A stretch of 64,000 nucleotides of DNA. Source: Euwallacea fornicatus (Eukaryota > Arthropoda > Insecta > Coleoptera > Curculionidae). A model generated the notes under the pieces. That model worked only from the letters and a program-made list of their open reading frames with translations. It searched no databases and had not been told where the DNA came from. A program made the position numbers and the translations under genes. The stretch's first letter is position 1; the number at the start of each line of letters is the position of its first letter. Of the stretch, positions 39,746 through 54,223 are shown one piece after another. Location: assembly GCF_040115645.1 (NCBI RefSeq), contig NW_027096015.1:434001-498000 (forward strand). The letters run 5' to 3'.

Positions 39746-42700
39746 GTGACTTTTCACACTTTGAAGCTCTATAACTTCGGTCAATGAGGACCAAATTTCT
39801 TAATCAAAGACTCAAATGAACCATCTCGACGAGATCTTTAACATGACGTAACACATCATGATTGTATCATCTTGAGTTTCAAAGAAAAATAGTACTTTAT
39901 GAGCTCAAACATACAAGTTTTGTGACTTTTCACATTTTGAAGCTCGATAACTTCGGTCAATGAGGACCAAATTTCTTAATCAAATACTCAAATGAACCAT
40001 CTCGACGAGATCTTTAACATGACGTAACACATCATGATTGTATCATCTTGAGTTTCAAAGAAAAATAGTACTTTATGAGCTCAAACATACAATTTTTGTG
40101 ACTTTTCACATGTTGAAGCTCGATAACTTCGGTCAATGAGGACCAAATTTCTTAATCAAAGACTCAAATGAACCATCTCGACGAGATCTTTAACATGACG
40201 TACCACATCATGATTGTATCATCTTGAGTTTCAAAGAAAAATAGTACTTTATGAGCTCAAACATACAAGTTTTGTGACTTTTCACACTTTGAAGCTCTAT
40301 AACTTCGGTCAATGAGGACCAAATTTCTTAATCAAAGACTCAAATGAACCATCTCGACGAGATCTTTAACACGACGTAACACATCATGATTGTATCATCT
40401 TGAGTTTCAAAGAAAAATAGTACTTAAAGAGCTCAAACACACAATTTTTGTGACTTTTCACATGTTGAAGCTCGATAACTTCGGTCAATGAGGACCAAAT
40501 TTCTTAAACAAAGACTCAAATGAACCATCTCGACGAGATCTTTAACATGACGTAACACATCATGATTGTATCATCTTGAGTTTCCACGAAAAATAGTACT
40601 TTATGAGCTCAAACATACAAGTTTTGTGACTTTTCACATTTTGAAGCTCGATAACTTCGGTCAATGAGGACCAAATTTCTTAATCAAATACTCAAATGAA
40701 CCATCTCGACGAGATCTTTAACATGACGTAACACATCATGATTGTATCATCTTGAGTTTCAAAGAAAAATAGTACTTTATGAGCTCAAACATACAATTTT
40801 TGTGACTTTTCACATGTTGAAGCTCGATAACTTCGGTCAATGAGGACCAAATTTCTTAATCAAAGACTCAAATGAACCATCTCGACGAGATCTTTAACAT
40901 GACGTAACACATCATGATTGTATCATCTTGAGTTTCAAAGAAAAATAGTACTTTATGAGCTCAAACATACAAGTTTTGTGACTTTTCACACTTTGAAGCT
41001 CTATAACTTCGGTCAATGAGGACCAAATTTCTTAATCAAAGACTCAAATGAACCATCTCGACGAGATCTTTAACACGACGTAACACATCATGATTGTATC
41101 ATCTTGAGTTTCAAAGAAAAATAGTACTTTATGAGCTCAAACATACAATTTTTGTGACTTTTCACATGTTGAAGCTCGATAACTTCGGTCAATGAGGACC
41201 AAATTTCTTAATCAAATACTCAAATGAACCATCTCGACGAGATCTTTAACATGACGTAACACATCATGATTGTATCATCTTGAGTTTCAAAGAAAAATAG
41301 TACTTTATGAGCTCAAACATACAATTTTTGTGACTTTTCACATGTTGAAGCTCGATAACTTCGGTCAATGAGGACCAAATTTCTTAATCAAAGACTCAAA
41401 TGAACCATCTCGACGAGATCTTTAACATGACGTAACACATCATGATTGTATCATCTTGAGTTTCCACGAAAAATAGTACTTTATGAGCTCAAACATACAA
41501 GTTTTGTGACTTTTCACATTTTGAAGCTCGATAACTTCGGTCAATGAGGACCAAATTTCTTAATCAAATACTCAAATGAACCATCTCGACGAGATCTTTA
41601 ACATGACGTAACACATCATGATTGTATCATCTTGAGTTTCAAAGAAAAATAGTACTTTATGAGCTCAAACATACAAGTTTTGTGACTTTTCACACTTTGA
41701 AGCTCTATAACTTCGGTCAATGAGGACCAAATTTCTTAATCAAATACTCAAATGAACCATCTCGACGAGATCTTTAACATGACGTAACACATCATGATTG
41801 TATCATCTTGAGTTTCCACGAAAAATAGTACTTTATGAGCTCAAACATACAAGTTTTGTGACTTTTCACATTTTGAAGCTCGATAACTTCGGTCAATGAG
41901 GACCAAATTTCTTAATCAAAGACTCAAATGAACCATCTCGACGAGATCTTTAACATGACGTAACACATCATGATTGTATCATCTTGAGTTTCCACGAAAA
42001 ATAGTACTTTATGAGCTCAAACATACAAGTTTTGTGACTTTTCACATGTTGAAGCTCGATAACTTCGGTCAATGAGGACCAAATTTCTTAATCAAATACT
42101 CAAATGAACCATCTCGACGAGACCTTTAACATGACGTAATACATCATGATTGTATCATCTTGAGTTTCAAAGAAAAATAGTACTTAAAGAGCTCAAACAT
42201 ACAATTTTTGTGACTTTTCACATGTTGAAGCTCGATAACTTCGGTCAATGAGGACCAAATTTCTTAAACAAAGACTCAAATGAACCATCTCGACGAGATC
42301 TTTAACATGACGTAACACATCATGATTGTATCATCTTGAGTTTCAAAGAAAAATAGTACTTTATGAGCTCAAACATACAATTTTTGTGACTTTTCACATG
42401 TTGAAGCTCGATAACTTCGGTCAATGAGGACCAAATTTCTTAATCAAATACTCAAATGAACCATCTCGACGAGATCTTTAACATGACGTAACACATCATG
42501 ATTGTATCATCTTGAGTTTCAAAGAAAAATAGTACTTTATGAGCTCAAACATACAAGTTTTGTGACTTTTCACACTTTGAAGCTCTATAACTTCGGTCAA
42601 TGAGGACCAAATTTCTTAATCAAAGACTCAAATGAACCATCTCGACGAGATCTTTAACATGACGTAACACATCATGATTGTATCATCTTGAGTTTCAAAG

Positions 42701-43982
42701 AAAAATAGTACTTTATGAGCTCAAACATACAAGTTTTGTGACTTTTCACACTTTGAAGCTCTATAACTTCGGTCAATGAGGACCAAATTTCTTAATCAAA
42801 GACTCAAATGAACCATCTCGACGAGATCTTTAACATGACGTAACACATCATGATTGTATCATCTTGAGTTTCCACGAAAAATAGTACTTTATGAGCTCAA
42901 ACATACAATTTTTGTGACTTTTCACATGTTGAAGCTCGATAACTTCGGTCAATGAGGACCAAATTTCTTAAACAAAGTCTCAAATGAACCATCTCGACGA
43001 GATCTTTAACATAATGATAGACATCATGATTGTATCATCTTGAGTTTCAAAGAAAAATAGTACTTTATGAGCTCAAACATACAATTTTTGTGACTTTTCA
43101 CATGTTGAAGCTCGATAACTTCGGTCAATGAGGACCAAATTTCTTAATCAAAGACTCAAATGAACCATGTCGACGAGATCTTTAACATGACGTAACACAT
43201 CATGATTGTATCATCTTGAGTTTCCACGAAAAATAGTACTTTATGAGCTCAAACATACAAGTTTTGTGACTTTTCACATGTTGAAGCTCGATAACTTCGG
43301 TCAATGAGGACCAAATTTCTTAATCAAAGACTCAAATGAACCATCTCGACGAGATCTTTAACACGACGTAACACATCATGATTGTATCATCTTGAGTTTC
43401 AAAGAAAAATAGTACTTTATGAGCTCAAACATACAAGTTTTGTGACTTTTCACACTTTGAAGCTCTATAACTTCGGTCAATGAGGACCAAATTAATTAAT
43501 CAAAGACTCAAATGATCCATCTCGACGAGATCTTTAACACGACGTAACACATCATGATTGTATCATCTTGAGTTTCAAAGAAAAATAGTACTTTATGAGC
43601 TCAAACATACAAGTTTTGTGACTTTTCACACTTTGAAGCTCTATAACTTCGGTCAATGAGGACCAAATTTCTTAATCAAAGACTCAAATGAACCATCTCG
43701 ACGAGATCTTTAACATGACGTAACACATCATGATTGTATCATCTTGAGTTTCAAAGAAAAATAGTACTTTATGAGCTCAAACATACAAGTTTTGTGACTT
43801 TTCACACTTTGAAGCTCTATAACTTCGGTCAATGAGGACCAAATTTCTTAATCAAAGACTCAAATGAACCATCTCGACGAGATCTTTAACATGACGTAAC
43901 ACATCATGATTGTATCATCTTGAGTTTCAAAGAAAAATAGTACTTTATGAGCTCAAACATACAAGTTTTGTGACTTTTCACA
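39719..43982 (+). repeat. Second copy of the 4.3-kb, 65-monomer-offset segment
   Basis: Matches 28280-32543 monomer for monomer, including the CATAATGATAGAC mark and the TTAATTAA monomer. It lacks the one-base deletion seen at 28270. The match ends near 43983, where CACTTTGAAG replaces CATGTTGAAG. It carries what corresponds to a single unit of the 15-mer, so the two extra 15-mer copies at 32.9-38.2 kb sit between the two long copies. Confidence 0.85.
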
Positions 43983-44949
43983 CTTTGAAGCTCTATAACT
44001 TCGGTCAATGAGGACCAAATTTCTTAATCAAAGACTCAAATGAACCATCTCGACGAGATCTTTAACATGACGTAACACATCATGATTGTATCATCTTGAG
44101 TTTCAAAGAAAAATAGTACTTTATGAGCTCAAACATACAATTTTTGTGACTTTTCACATGTTGAAGCTCGATAACTTCGGTCAATGAGGACCAAATTTCT
44201 TAATCAAAGACTCAAATGAACCATCTCGACGAGATCTTTAACATGACGTAACACATCATGATTGTATCATCTTGAGTTTCCACGAAAAATAGTACTTTAT
44301 GAGCTCAAACATACAAGTTTTGTGACTTTTCACATTTTGAAGCTCGATAACTTCGGTCAATGAGGACCAAATTTCTTAATCAAATACTCAAATGAACCAT
44401 CTCGACGAGATCTTTAACATGACGTAACACATCATGATTGTATCATCTTGAGTTTCAAAGAAAAATAGTACTTTATGAGCTCAAACATACAATTTTTGTG
44501 ACTTTTCACATGTTGAAGCTCGATAACTTCGGTCAATGAGGACCAAATTTCTTAATCAAAGACTCAAATGAACCATCTCGACGAGATCTTTAACATGACG
44601 TAACACATCATGATTGTATCATCTTGAGTTTCAAAGAAAAATAGTACTTTATGAGCTCAAACATACAAGTTTTGTGACTTTTCACACTTTGAACCTCTAT
44701 AACTTCGGTCAATGAGGACCAAATTTCTTAATCAAAGACTCAAATGAACCATCTCGACGAGATCTTTAACATGACGTAACATATCATGATTGTATCATCT
44801 TGAGTTTCCACGAAAAATAGTACTTTATGAGCTCAAACATACAAGTTTTGTGACTTTTCACATTTTGAAGCTCGATAACTTCGGTCAATGAGGACCAAAT
44901 TTCTTAATCAAATACTCAAATGAACCATCTCGACGAGATCTTTAACATG

Positions 44950-47654
44950 ACGTAACACATCATGATTGTATCATCTTGAGTTTCAAAGAAAAATAGTACT
45001 TTATGAGCTCAAACATACAATTTTTGTGACTTTTCACATGTTGAAGCTCGATAACTTCGGTCAATGAGGACCAAATTTCTTAATCAAAGACTCAAATGAA
45101 CCATCTCGACGAGATCTTTAACATGACGTAACACATCATGATTGTATCATCTTGAGTTTCAAAGAAAAATAGTACTTTATGAGCTCAAACATACAAGTTT
45201 TGTGACTTTTCACACTTTGAAGCTCTATAACTTCGGTCAATGAGGACCAAATTTCTTAATCAAAGACTCAAATGAACCATCTCGACGAGATCTTTTACAT
45301 AATGATACACATCATGATTGTATGATCTTGAGTTTCCACGAAAAATAGTACTTAATCAGCTCAAACATACAAGTTTTGTGACTTTTCACATTTTGAAGCT
45401 CGATAACTTCGGTCAATGAGGACCAAATTTCTTAATCAAAGACTCAAATGAACCATCTCGACGAGATCTTTAACACGACGTAACACATCATGATTGTATC
45501 ATCTTGAGTTTCAAAGAAAAATAGTACTTTATGAGCTCAAACATACAAGTTTTGTGACTTTTCACACTTTGAAGCTCTATAACTTCGGTCACTGAGGACC
45601 AAATTTCTTAATCAAAGACTCAAATGAACCATCTCGACGAGATCTTTAACATGACGTAACACATCATGATTGTATCATCTTGAGTTTCCACGAAAAATAG
45701 TACTTTATGAGCTCAAACATACAAGTTTTGTGACTTTTCACATGTTGAAGCTCGATAACTTCGGTCAATGAGGACCAAATTTCTTAATCAAAGACTCAAA
45801 TGAACCATCTCGACGAGATCTTTAACATGACGTAACACATCATGATTGTATCATCTTGAGTTTCAAAGAAAAATAGTACTTTATGAGCTCAAACATACAA
45901 GTTTTGTGACTTTTCACACTTTGAAGCTCTATAACTTCGGTCAATGAGGACCAAATTTCTTAATCAAAGACTCAAATGAACCATCTCGACGAGATCTTTA
46001 ACACGACGTAACACATCATGATTGTATCATCTTGAGTTTCAAAGAAAAATAGTACTTTATGAGCTCAAACATATAAGTTTTGTGACTTTTCACATGTTGA
46101 AGCTCGATAACTTCGGTCAATGAGGACCAAATTTCTTAATCAAAGACTCAAATGAACCATCTCGACGAGATCTTTAACATGACGTAACACATCATGATTG
46201 TATCATCTTGAGTTTCAAAGAAAAATAGTACTTTATGAGCTCAAACATACAAGTTTTGTGACTTTTCACACTTTGAAGCTCTATAACTTCGGTCAATGAG
46301 GACCAAATTAATTAATCAAAGACTCAAATGATCCATCTCGACGAGATCTTTAACACGACGTAACACATCATGATTGTATCATCTTGAGTTTCAAAGAAAA
46401 ATAGTACTTTATGAGCTCAAACATACAAGTTTTGTGACTTTTCACACTTTGAAGCTCTATAACTTCGGTCAATGAGGACCAAATTTCTTAATCAAAGACT
46501 CAAATGAACCATCTCGACGAGATCTTTAACATGACGTAACACATCATGATTGTATCATCTTGAGTTTCAAAGAAAAATAGTACTTTATGAGCTCAAACAT
46601 ACAAGTTTTGTGACTTTTCACACTTTGAAGCTCTATAACTTCGGTCAATGAGGACCAAATTTCTTAATCAAAGACTCAAATGAACCATCTCGACGAGATC
46701 TTTAACATGACGTAACACATCATGATTGTATCATCTTGAGTTTCAAAGAAAAATAGTACTTTATGAGCTCAAACATACAAGTTTTGTGACTTTTCACACT
46801 TTGAAGCTCTATAACTTCGGTCAATGAGGACCAAATTTCTTAATCAAAGACTCAAATGAACCATCTCGACGAGATCTTTAACATGACGTAACACATCATG
46901 ATTGTATCATCTTGAGTTTCCACGAAAAATAGTACTTTATGAGCTCAAACATACAAGTTTTGTGACTTTTCACATTTTGAAGCTCGATAACTTCGGTCAA
47001 TGAGGACCAAATTTCTTAATCAAATACTCAAATGAACCATCTCGACGAGATCTTTAACATGACGTAACACATCATGATTGTATCATCTTGAGTTTCAAAG
47101 AAAAATAGTACTTTATGAGCTCAAACATACAATTTTTGTGACTTTTCACATGTTGAAGCTCGATAACTTCGGTCAATGAGGACCAAATTTCTTAATCAAA
47201 GACTCAAATGAACCATCTCGACGAGATCTTTAACATGACGTAACACATCATGATTGTATCATCTTGAGTTTCCACGAAAAATAGTACTTTATGAGCTCAA
47301 ACATACAAGTTTTGTGACTTTTCACATTTTGAAGCTCGATAACTTCGGTCAATGAGGACCAAATTTCTTAATCAAATACTCAAATGAACCATCTCGACGA
47401 GATCTTTAACATGACGTAACACATCATGATTGTATCATCTTGAGTTTCAAAGAAAAATAGTACTTTATGAGCTCAAACATACAAGTTTTGTGACTTTTCA
47501 CACTTTGAAGCTCTATAACTTCGGTCAATGAGGACCAAATTTCTTAATCAAAGACTCAAATGAACCATCTCGACGAGATCTTTAACACGACGTAACACAT
47601 CATGATTGTATCATCTTGAGTTTCAAAGAAAAATAGTACTTTATGAGCTCAAAC
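44950..47654 (+). repeat. 2.7-kb segment repeated 35 monomers away, copy 1
   Basis: Repeated at 51110-53814, offset 6160 bp. Shared marks are GATCTTTTACATAATG with TGTATGATCTTG (45319 and 51479) and TTAATCAGCTC, ACATATAAG (46069 and 52229), and TTAATTAA (46308 and 52468). GGTCACTGAGG near 45588 is private to this copy. A nine-monomer internal duplication repeats the ACATATAAG and TTAATTAA monomers 1584 bp later (47653 and 47892). Confidence 0.87.
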
Positions 47655-48034
47655 ATATAAGTTTTGTGACTTTTCACATGTTGAAGCTCGATAACTTCGG
47701 TCAATGAGGACCAAATTTCTTAATCAAAGACTCAAATGAACCATCTCGACGAGATCTTTAACATGACGTAACACATCATGATTGTATCATCTTGAGTTTC
47801 AAAGAAAAATAGTACTTTATGAGCTCAAACATACAAGTTTTGTGACTTTTCACACTTTGAAGCTCTATAACTTCGGTCAATGAGGACCAAATTAATTAAT
47901 CAAAGACTCAAATGATCCATCTCGACGAGATCTTTAACACGACGTAACACATCATGATTGTATCATCTTGAGTTTCAAAGAAAAATAGTACTTTATGAGC
48001 TCAAACATACAAGTTTTGTGACTTTTCACACTTT

Positions 48035-51000
48035 GAAGCTCGATAACTTCGGTCAATGAGGACCAAATTTCTTAATCAAATACTCAAATGAACCATCTCG
48101 ACGAGATCTTTAACATGACGTAACACATCATGATTGTATCATCTTGAGTTTCAAAGAAAAATAGTACTTTATGAGCTCAAACATACAAGTTTTGTGACTT
48201 TTCACACTTTGAAGCTCTATAACTTCGGTCAATGAGGACCAAATTTCTTAATCAAAGACTCAAATGAACCATCTCGACGAGATCTTTAACACGACGTAAC
48301 ACATCATGATTGTATCATCTTGAGTTTCAAAGAAAAATAGTACTTTATGAGCTCAAACATACAATTTTTGTGACTTTTCACATGTTGAAGCTCGATAACT
48401 TCGGTCAATGAGGACCAAATTTCTTAAACAAAGTCTCAAATGAACCATCTCGACGAGATCTTTAACATGACGTAACACATCATGATTGTATCATCTTGAG
48501 TTTCAAAGAAAAATAGTACTTTATGAGCTCAAACATACAAGTTTTGTGACTTTTCACACTTTGAAGCTCTATAACTTCGGTCAATGAGGACCAAATTAAT
48601 TAATCAAAGACTCAAATGATCCATCTCGACGAGATCTTTAACATGACGTAACACATCATGATTGTATCATCTTGAGTTTCCACGAAAAATAGTACTTTAT
48701 GAGCTCAAACATACAAGTTTTGTGACTTTTCACATTTTGAAGCTCGATAACTTCGGTCAATGAGGACCAAATTTCTTAATCAAATACTCAAATGAACCAT
48801 CTCGACGAGATCTTTAACATGACGTAACACATCATGATTGTATCATCTTGAGTTTCAAAGAAAAATAGTACTTTATGAGCTCAAACATACAAGTTTTGTG
48901 ACTTTTCACACTTTGAAGCTCTATAACTTCGGTCAATGAGGACCAAATTTCTTAATCAAAGACTCAAATGAACCATCTCGACGAGATCTTTAACACGACG
49001 TAACACATCATGATTGTATCATCTTGAGTTTCAAAGAAAAATAGTACTTTATGAGCTCAAACATACAATTTTTGTGACTTTTCACATGTTGAAGCTCGAT
49101 AACTTCGGTCAATGAGGACCAAATTTCTTAAACAAAGTCTCAAATGAACCATCTCGACGAGATCTTTAACATGACGTAACACATCATGATTGTATCATCT
49201 TGAGTTTCAAAGAAAAATAGTACTTTATGAGCTCAAACATACAAGTTTTGTGACTTTTCACACTTTGAAGCTCTATAACTTCGGTCAATGAGGACCAAAT
49301 TAATTAATCAAAGACTCAAATGATCCATCTCGACGAGATCTTTAACATGACGTAACACATCATGATTGTATCATCTTGAGTTTCCACGAAAAATAGTACT
49401 TTATGAGCTCAAACATACAAGTTTTGTGACTTTTCACATTTTGAAGCTCGATAACTTCGGTCAATGAGGACCAAATTTCTTAATCAAATACTCAAATGAA
49501 CCATCTCGACGAGATCTTTAACATGACGTAACACATCATGATTGTATCATCTTGAGTTTCAAAGAAAAATAGTACTTTATGAGCTCAAACATACAAGTTT
49601 TGTGACTTTTCACACTTTGAAGCTCTATAACTTCGGTCAATGAGGACCAAATTTCTTAATCAAAGACTCAAATGAACCATCTCGACGAGATCTTTAACAC
49701 GACGTAACACATCATGATTGTATCATCTTGAGTTTCAAAGAAAAATAGTACTTTATGAGCTCAAACATACAATTTTTGTGACTTTTCACATGTTGAAGCT
49801 CGATAACTTCGGTCAATGAGGACCAAATTTCTTAAACAAAGTCTCAAATGAACCATCTCGACGAGATCTTTAACATGACGTAACACATCATGATTGTATC
49901 ATCTTGAGTTTCAAAGAAAAATAGTACTTTATGAGCTCAAACATACAAGTTTTGTGACTTTTCACACTTTGAAGCTCTATAACTTCGGTCAATGAGGACC
50001 AAATTAATTAATCAAAGACTCAAATGATCCATCTCGACGAGATCTTTAACATGACGTAACACATCATGATTGTATCATCTTGAGTTTCCACGAAAAATAG
50101 TACTTTATGAGCTCAAACATACAAGTTTTGTGACTTTTCACATTTTGAAGCTCGATAACTTCGGTCAATGAGGACCAAATTTCTTAATCAAATACTCAAA
50201 TGAACCATCTCGACGAGATCTTTAACATGACGTAACACATCATGATTGTATCATCTTGAGTTTCAAAGAAAAATAGTACTTTATGAGCTCAAACATACAA
50301 GTTTTGTGACTTTTCACACTTTGAAGCTCTATAACTTCGGTCAATGAGGACCAAATTTCTTAATCAAAGACTCAAATGAACCATCTCGACGAGATCTTTA
50401 ACACGACGTAACACATCATGATTGTATCATCTTGAGTTTCAAAGAAAAATAGTACTTTATGAGCTCAAACATACAATTTTTGTGACTTTTCACATGTTGA
50501 AGCTCGATAACTTCGGTCAATGAGGACCAAATTTCTTAAACAAAGTCTCAAATGAACCATCTCGACGAGATCTTTAACATGACGTAACACATCATGATTG
50601 TATCATCTTGAGTTTCAAAGAAAAATAGTACTTTATGAGCTCAAACATACAAGTTTTGTGACTTTTCACACTTTGAAGCTCTATAACTTCGGTCAATGAG
50701 GACCAAATTAATTAATCAAAGACTCAAATGATCCATCTCGACGAGATCTTTAACATGACGTAACACATCATGATTGTATCATCTTGAGTTTCCACGAAAA
50801 ATAGTACTTTATGAGCTCAAACATACAAGTTTTGTGACTTTTCACATTTTGAAGCTCGATAACTTCGGTCAATGAGGACCAAATTTCTTAATCAAATACT
50901 CAAATGAACCATCTCGACGAGATCTTTAACATGACGTAACACATCATGATTGTATCATCTTGAGTTTCAAAGAAAAATAGTACTTTATGAGCTCAAACAT

Positions 51001-51240
51001 ACAAGTTTTGTGACTTTTCACACTTTGAAGCTCTATAACTTCGGTCAATGAGGACCAAATTTCTTAATCAAAGACTCAAATGAACCATCTCGACGAGATC
51101 TTTAACACGACGTAACACATCATGATTGTATCATCTTGAGTTTCAAAGAAAAATAGTACTTTATGAGCTCAAACATACAATTTTTGTGACTTTTCACATG
51201 TTGAAGCTCGATAACTTCGGTCAATGAGGACCAAATTTCT
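48035..51240 (+). repeat. 4-mer higher-order repeat, about 4.5 copies of 704 bp
   Basis: Unit of four monomer types in fixed order: b (AATCAAATAC, CAAAG, CACTTTG end), c (AATCAAAG, CACGACG, CATGTTG end), d (AAACAAAGTCTC, CACTTTG end), a (TTAATTAATC, ATGATCC, CCACG, CATTTTG end). Units start 48035, 48739, 49443, 50147 and 50851. TTAATTAA falls at 48596, 49300, 50004 and 50708. The last unit stops after b and c. The first monomer is a hybrid: CACTTTGAAG is followed by CTCGATAAC instead of CTCTATAAC. This is the most regular and probably most recent amplification in the window. Confidence 0.93.
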
Positions 51241-53814
51241 TAATCAAAGACTCAAATGAACCATCTCGACGAGATCTTTAACATGACGTAACACATCATG
51301 ATTGTATCATCTTGAGTTTCAAAGAAAAATAGTACTTTATGAGCTCAAACATACAAGTTTTGTGACTTTTCACACTTTGAAGCTCTATAACTTCGGTCAA
51401 TGAGGACCAAATTTCTTAATCAAAGACTCAAATGAACCATCTCGACGAGATCTTTTACATAATGATACACATCATGATTGTATGATCTTGAGTTTCCACG
51501 AAAAATAGTACTTAATCAGCTCAAACATACAAGTTTTGTGACTTTTCACATTTTGAAGCTCGATAACTTCGGTCAATGAGGACCAAATTTCTTAATCAAA
51601 GACTCAAATGAACCATCTCGACGAGATCTTTAACACGACGTAACACATCATGATTGTATCATCTTGAGTTTCAAAGAAAAATAGTACTTTATGAGCTCAA
51701 ACATACAAGTTTTGTGACTTTTCACACTTTGAAGCTCTATAACTTCGGTCAATGAGGACCAAATTTCTTAATCAAAGACTCAAATGAACCATCTCGACGA
51801 GATCTTTAACATGACGTAACACATCATGATTGTATCATCTTGAGTTTCCACGAAAAATAGTACTTTATGAGCTCAAACATACAAGTTTTGTGACTTTTCA
51901 CATGTTGAAGCTCGATAACTTCGGTCAATGAGGACCAAATTTCTTAATCAAAGACTCAAATGAACCATCTCGACGAGATCTTTAACATGACGTAACACAT
52001 CATGATTGTATCATCTTGAGTTTCAAAGAAAAATAGTACTTTATGAGCTCAAACATACAAGTTTTGTGACTTTTCACACTTTGAAGCTCTATAACTTCGG
52101 TCAATGAGGACCAAATTTCTTAATCAAAGACTCAAATGAACCATCTCGACGAGATCTTTAACACGACGTAACACATCATGATTGTATCATCTTGAGTTTC
52201 AAAGAAAAATAGTACTTTATGAGCTCAAACATATAAGTTTTGTGACTTTTCACATGTTGAAGCTCGATAACTTCGGTCAATGAGGACCAAATTTCTTAAT
52301 CAAAGACTCAAATGAACCATCTCGACGAGATCTTTAACATGACGTAACACATCATGATTGTATCATCTTGAGTTTCAAAGAAAAATAGTACTTTATGAGC
52401 TCAAACATACAAGTTTTGTGACTTTTCACACTTTGAAGCTCTATAACTTCGGTCAATGAGGACCAAATTAATTAATCAAAGACTCAAATGATCCATCTCG
52501 ACGAGATCTTTAACACGACGTAACACATCATGATTGTATCATCTTGAGTTTCAAAGAAAAATAGTACTTTATGAGCTCAAACATACAAGTTTTGTGACTT
52601 TTCACACTTTGAAGCTCTATAACTTCGGTCAATGAGGACCAAATTTCTTAATCAAAGACTCAAATGAACCATCTCGACGAGATCTTTAACATGACGTAAC
52701 ACATCATGATTGTATCATCTTGAGTTTCAAAGAAAAATAGTACTTTATGAGCTCAAACATACAAGTTTTGTGACTTTTCACACTTTGAAGCTCTATAACT
52801 TCGGTCAATGAGGACCAAATTTCTTAATCAAAGACTCAAATGAACCATCTCGACGAGATCTTTAACATGACGTAACACATCATGATTGTATCATCTTGAG
52901 TTTCAAAGAAAAATAGTACTTTATGAGCTCAAACATACAAGTTTTGTGACTTTTCACACTTTGAAGCTCTATAACTTCGGTCAATGAGGACCAAATTTCT
53001 TAATCAAAGACTCAAATGAACCATCTCGACGAGATCTTTAACATGACGTAACACATCATGATTGTATCATCTTGAGTTTCCACGAAAAATAGTACTTTAT
53101 GAGCTCAAACATACAAGTTTTGTGACTTTTCACATTTTGAAGCTCGATAACTTCGGTCAATGAGGACCAAATTTCTTAATCAAATACTCAAATGAACCAT
53201 CTCGACGAGATCTTTAACATGACGTAACACATCATGATTGTATCATCTTGAGTTTCAAAGAAAAATAGTACTTTATGAGCTCAAACATACAATTTTTGTG
53301 ACTTTTCACATGTTGAAGCTCGATAACTTCGGTCAATGAGGACCAAATTTCTTAATCAAAGACTCAAATGAACCATCTCGACGAGATCTTTAACATGACG
53401 TAACACATCATGATTGTATCATCTTGAGTTTCCACGAAAAATAGTACTTTATGAGCTCAAACATACAAGTTTTGTGACTTTTCACATTTTGAAGCTCGAT
53501 AACTTCGGTCAATGAGGACCAAATTTCTTAATCAAATACTCAAATGAACCATCTCGACGAGATCTTTAACATGACGTAACACATCATGATTGTATCATCT
53601 TGAGTTTCAAAGAAAAATAGTACTTTATGAGCTCAAACATACAAGTTTTGTGACTTTTCACACTTTGAAGCTCTATAACTTCGGTCAATGAGGACCAAAT
53701 TTCTTAATCAAAGACTCAAATGAACCATCTCGACGAGATCTTTAACACGACGTAACACATCATGATTGTATCATCTTGAGTTTCAAAGAAAAATAGTACT
53801 TTATGAGCTCAAAC
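51110..53814 (+). repeat. 2.7-kb segment repeated 35 monomers away, copy 2
   Basis: Matches 44950-47654. The 4-mer series lies between the two copies, and its last monomers merge into this copy. It diverges at 53814, where ACAATTTTTG with CATGTTG replaces ATAAGTTTTG. Confidence 0.86.
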
Positions 53815-54223
53815 ATACAATTTTTGTGACTTTTCACATGTTGAAGCTCGATAACTTCGGTCAATGAGGACCAAATTTCTTAATCAAATACTCAAATGAA
53901 CCATCTCGACGAGATCTTTAACATGACGTAACACATCATGATTGTATCATCTTGAGTTTCAAAGAAAAATAGTACTTTATGAGCTCAAACATACAAGTTT
54001 TGTGACTTTTCACACTTTGAACCTCTATAACTTCGGTCAATGAGGACCAAATTTCTTAATCAAAGACTCAAATGAACCATCTCGACGAGATCTTCAACAT
54101 GACGTAACACATCATGATTGTATCATCTTGAGTTTCCACGAAAAATAGTACTTTATGAGCTCAAACATACAAGTTTTGTGACTTTTCACATTTTGAAGCT
54201 CGATAACTTCGGTCAATGAGGAC

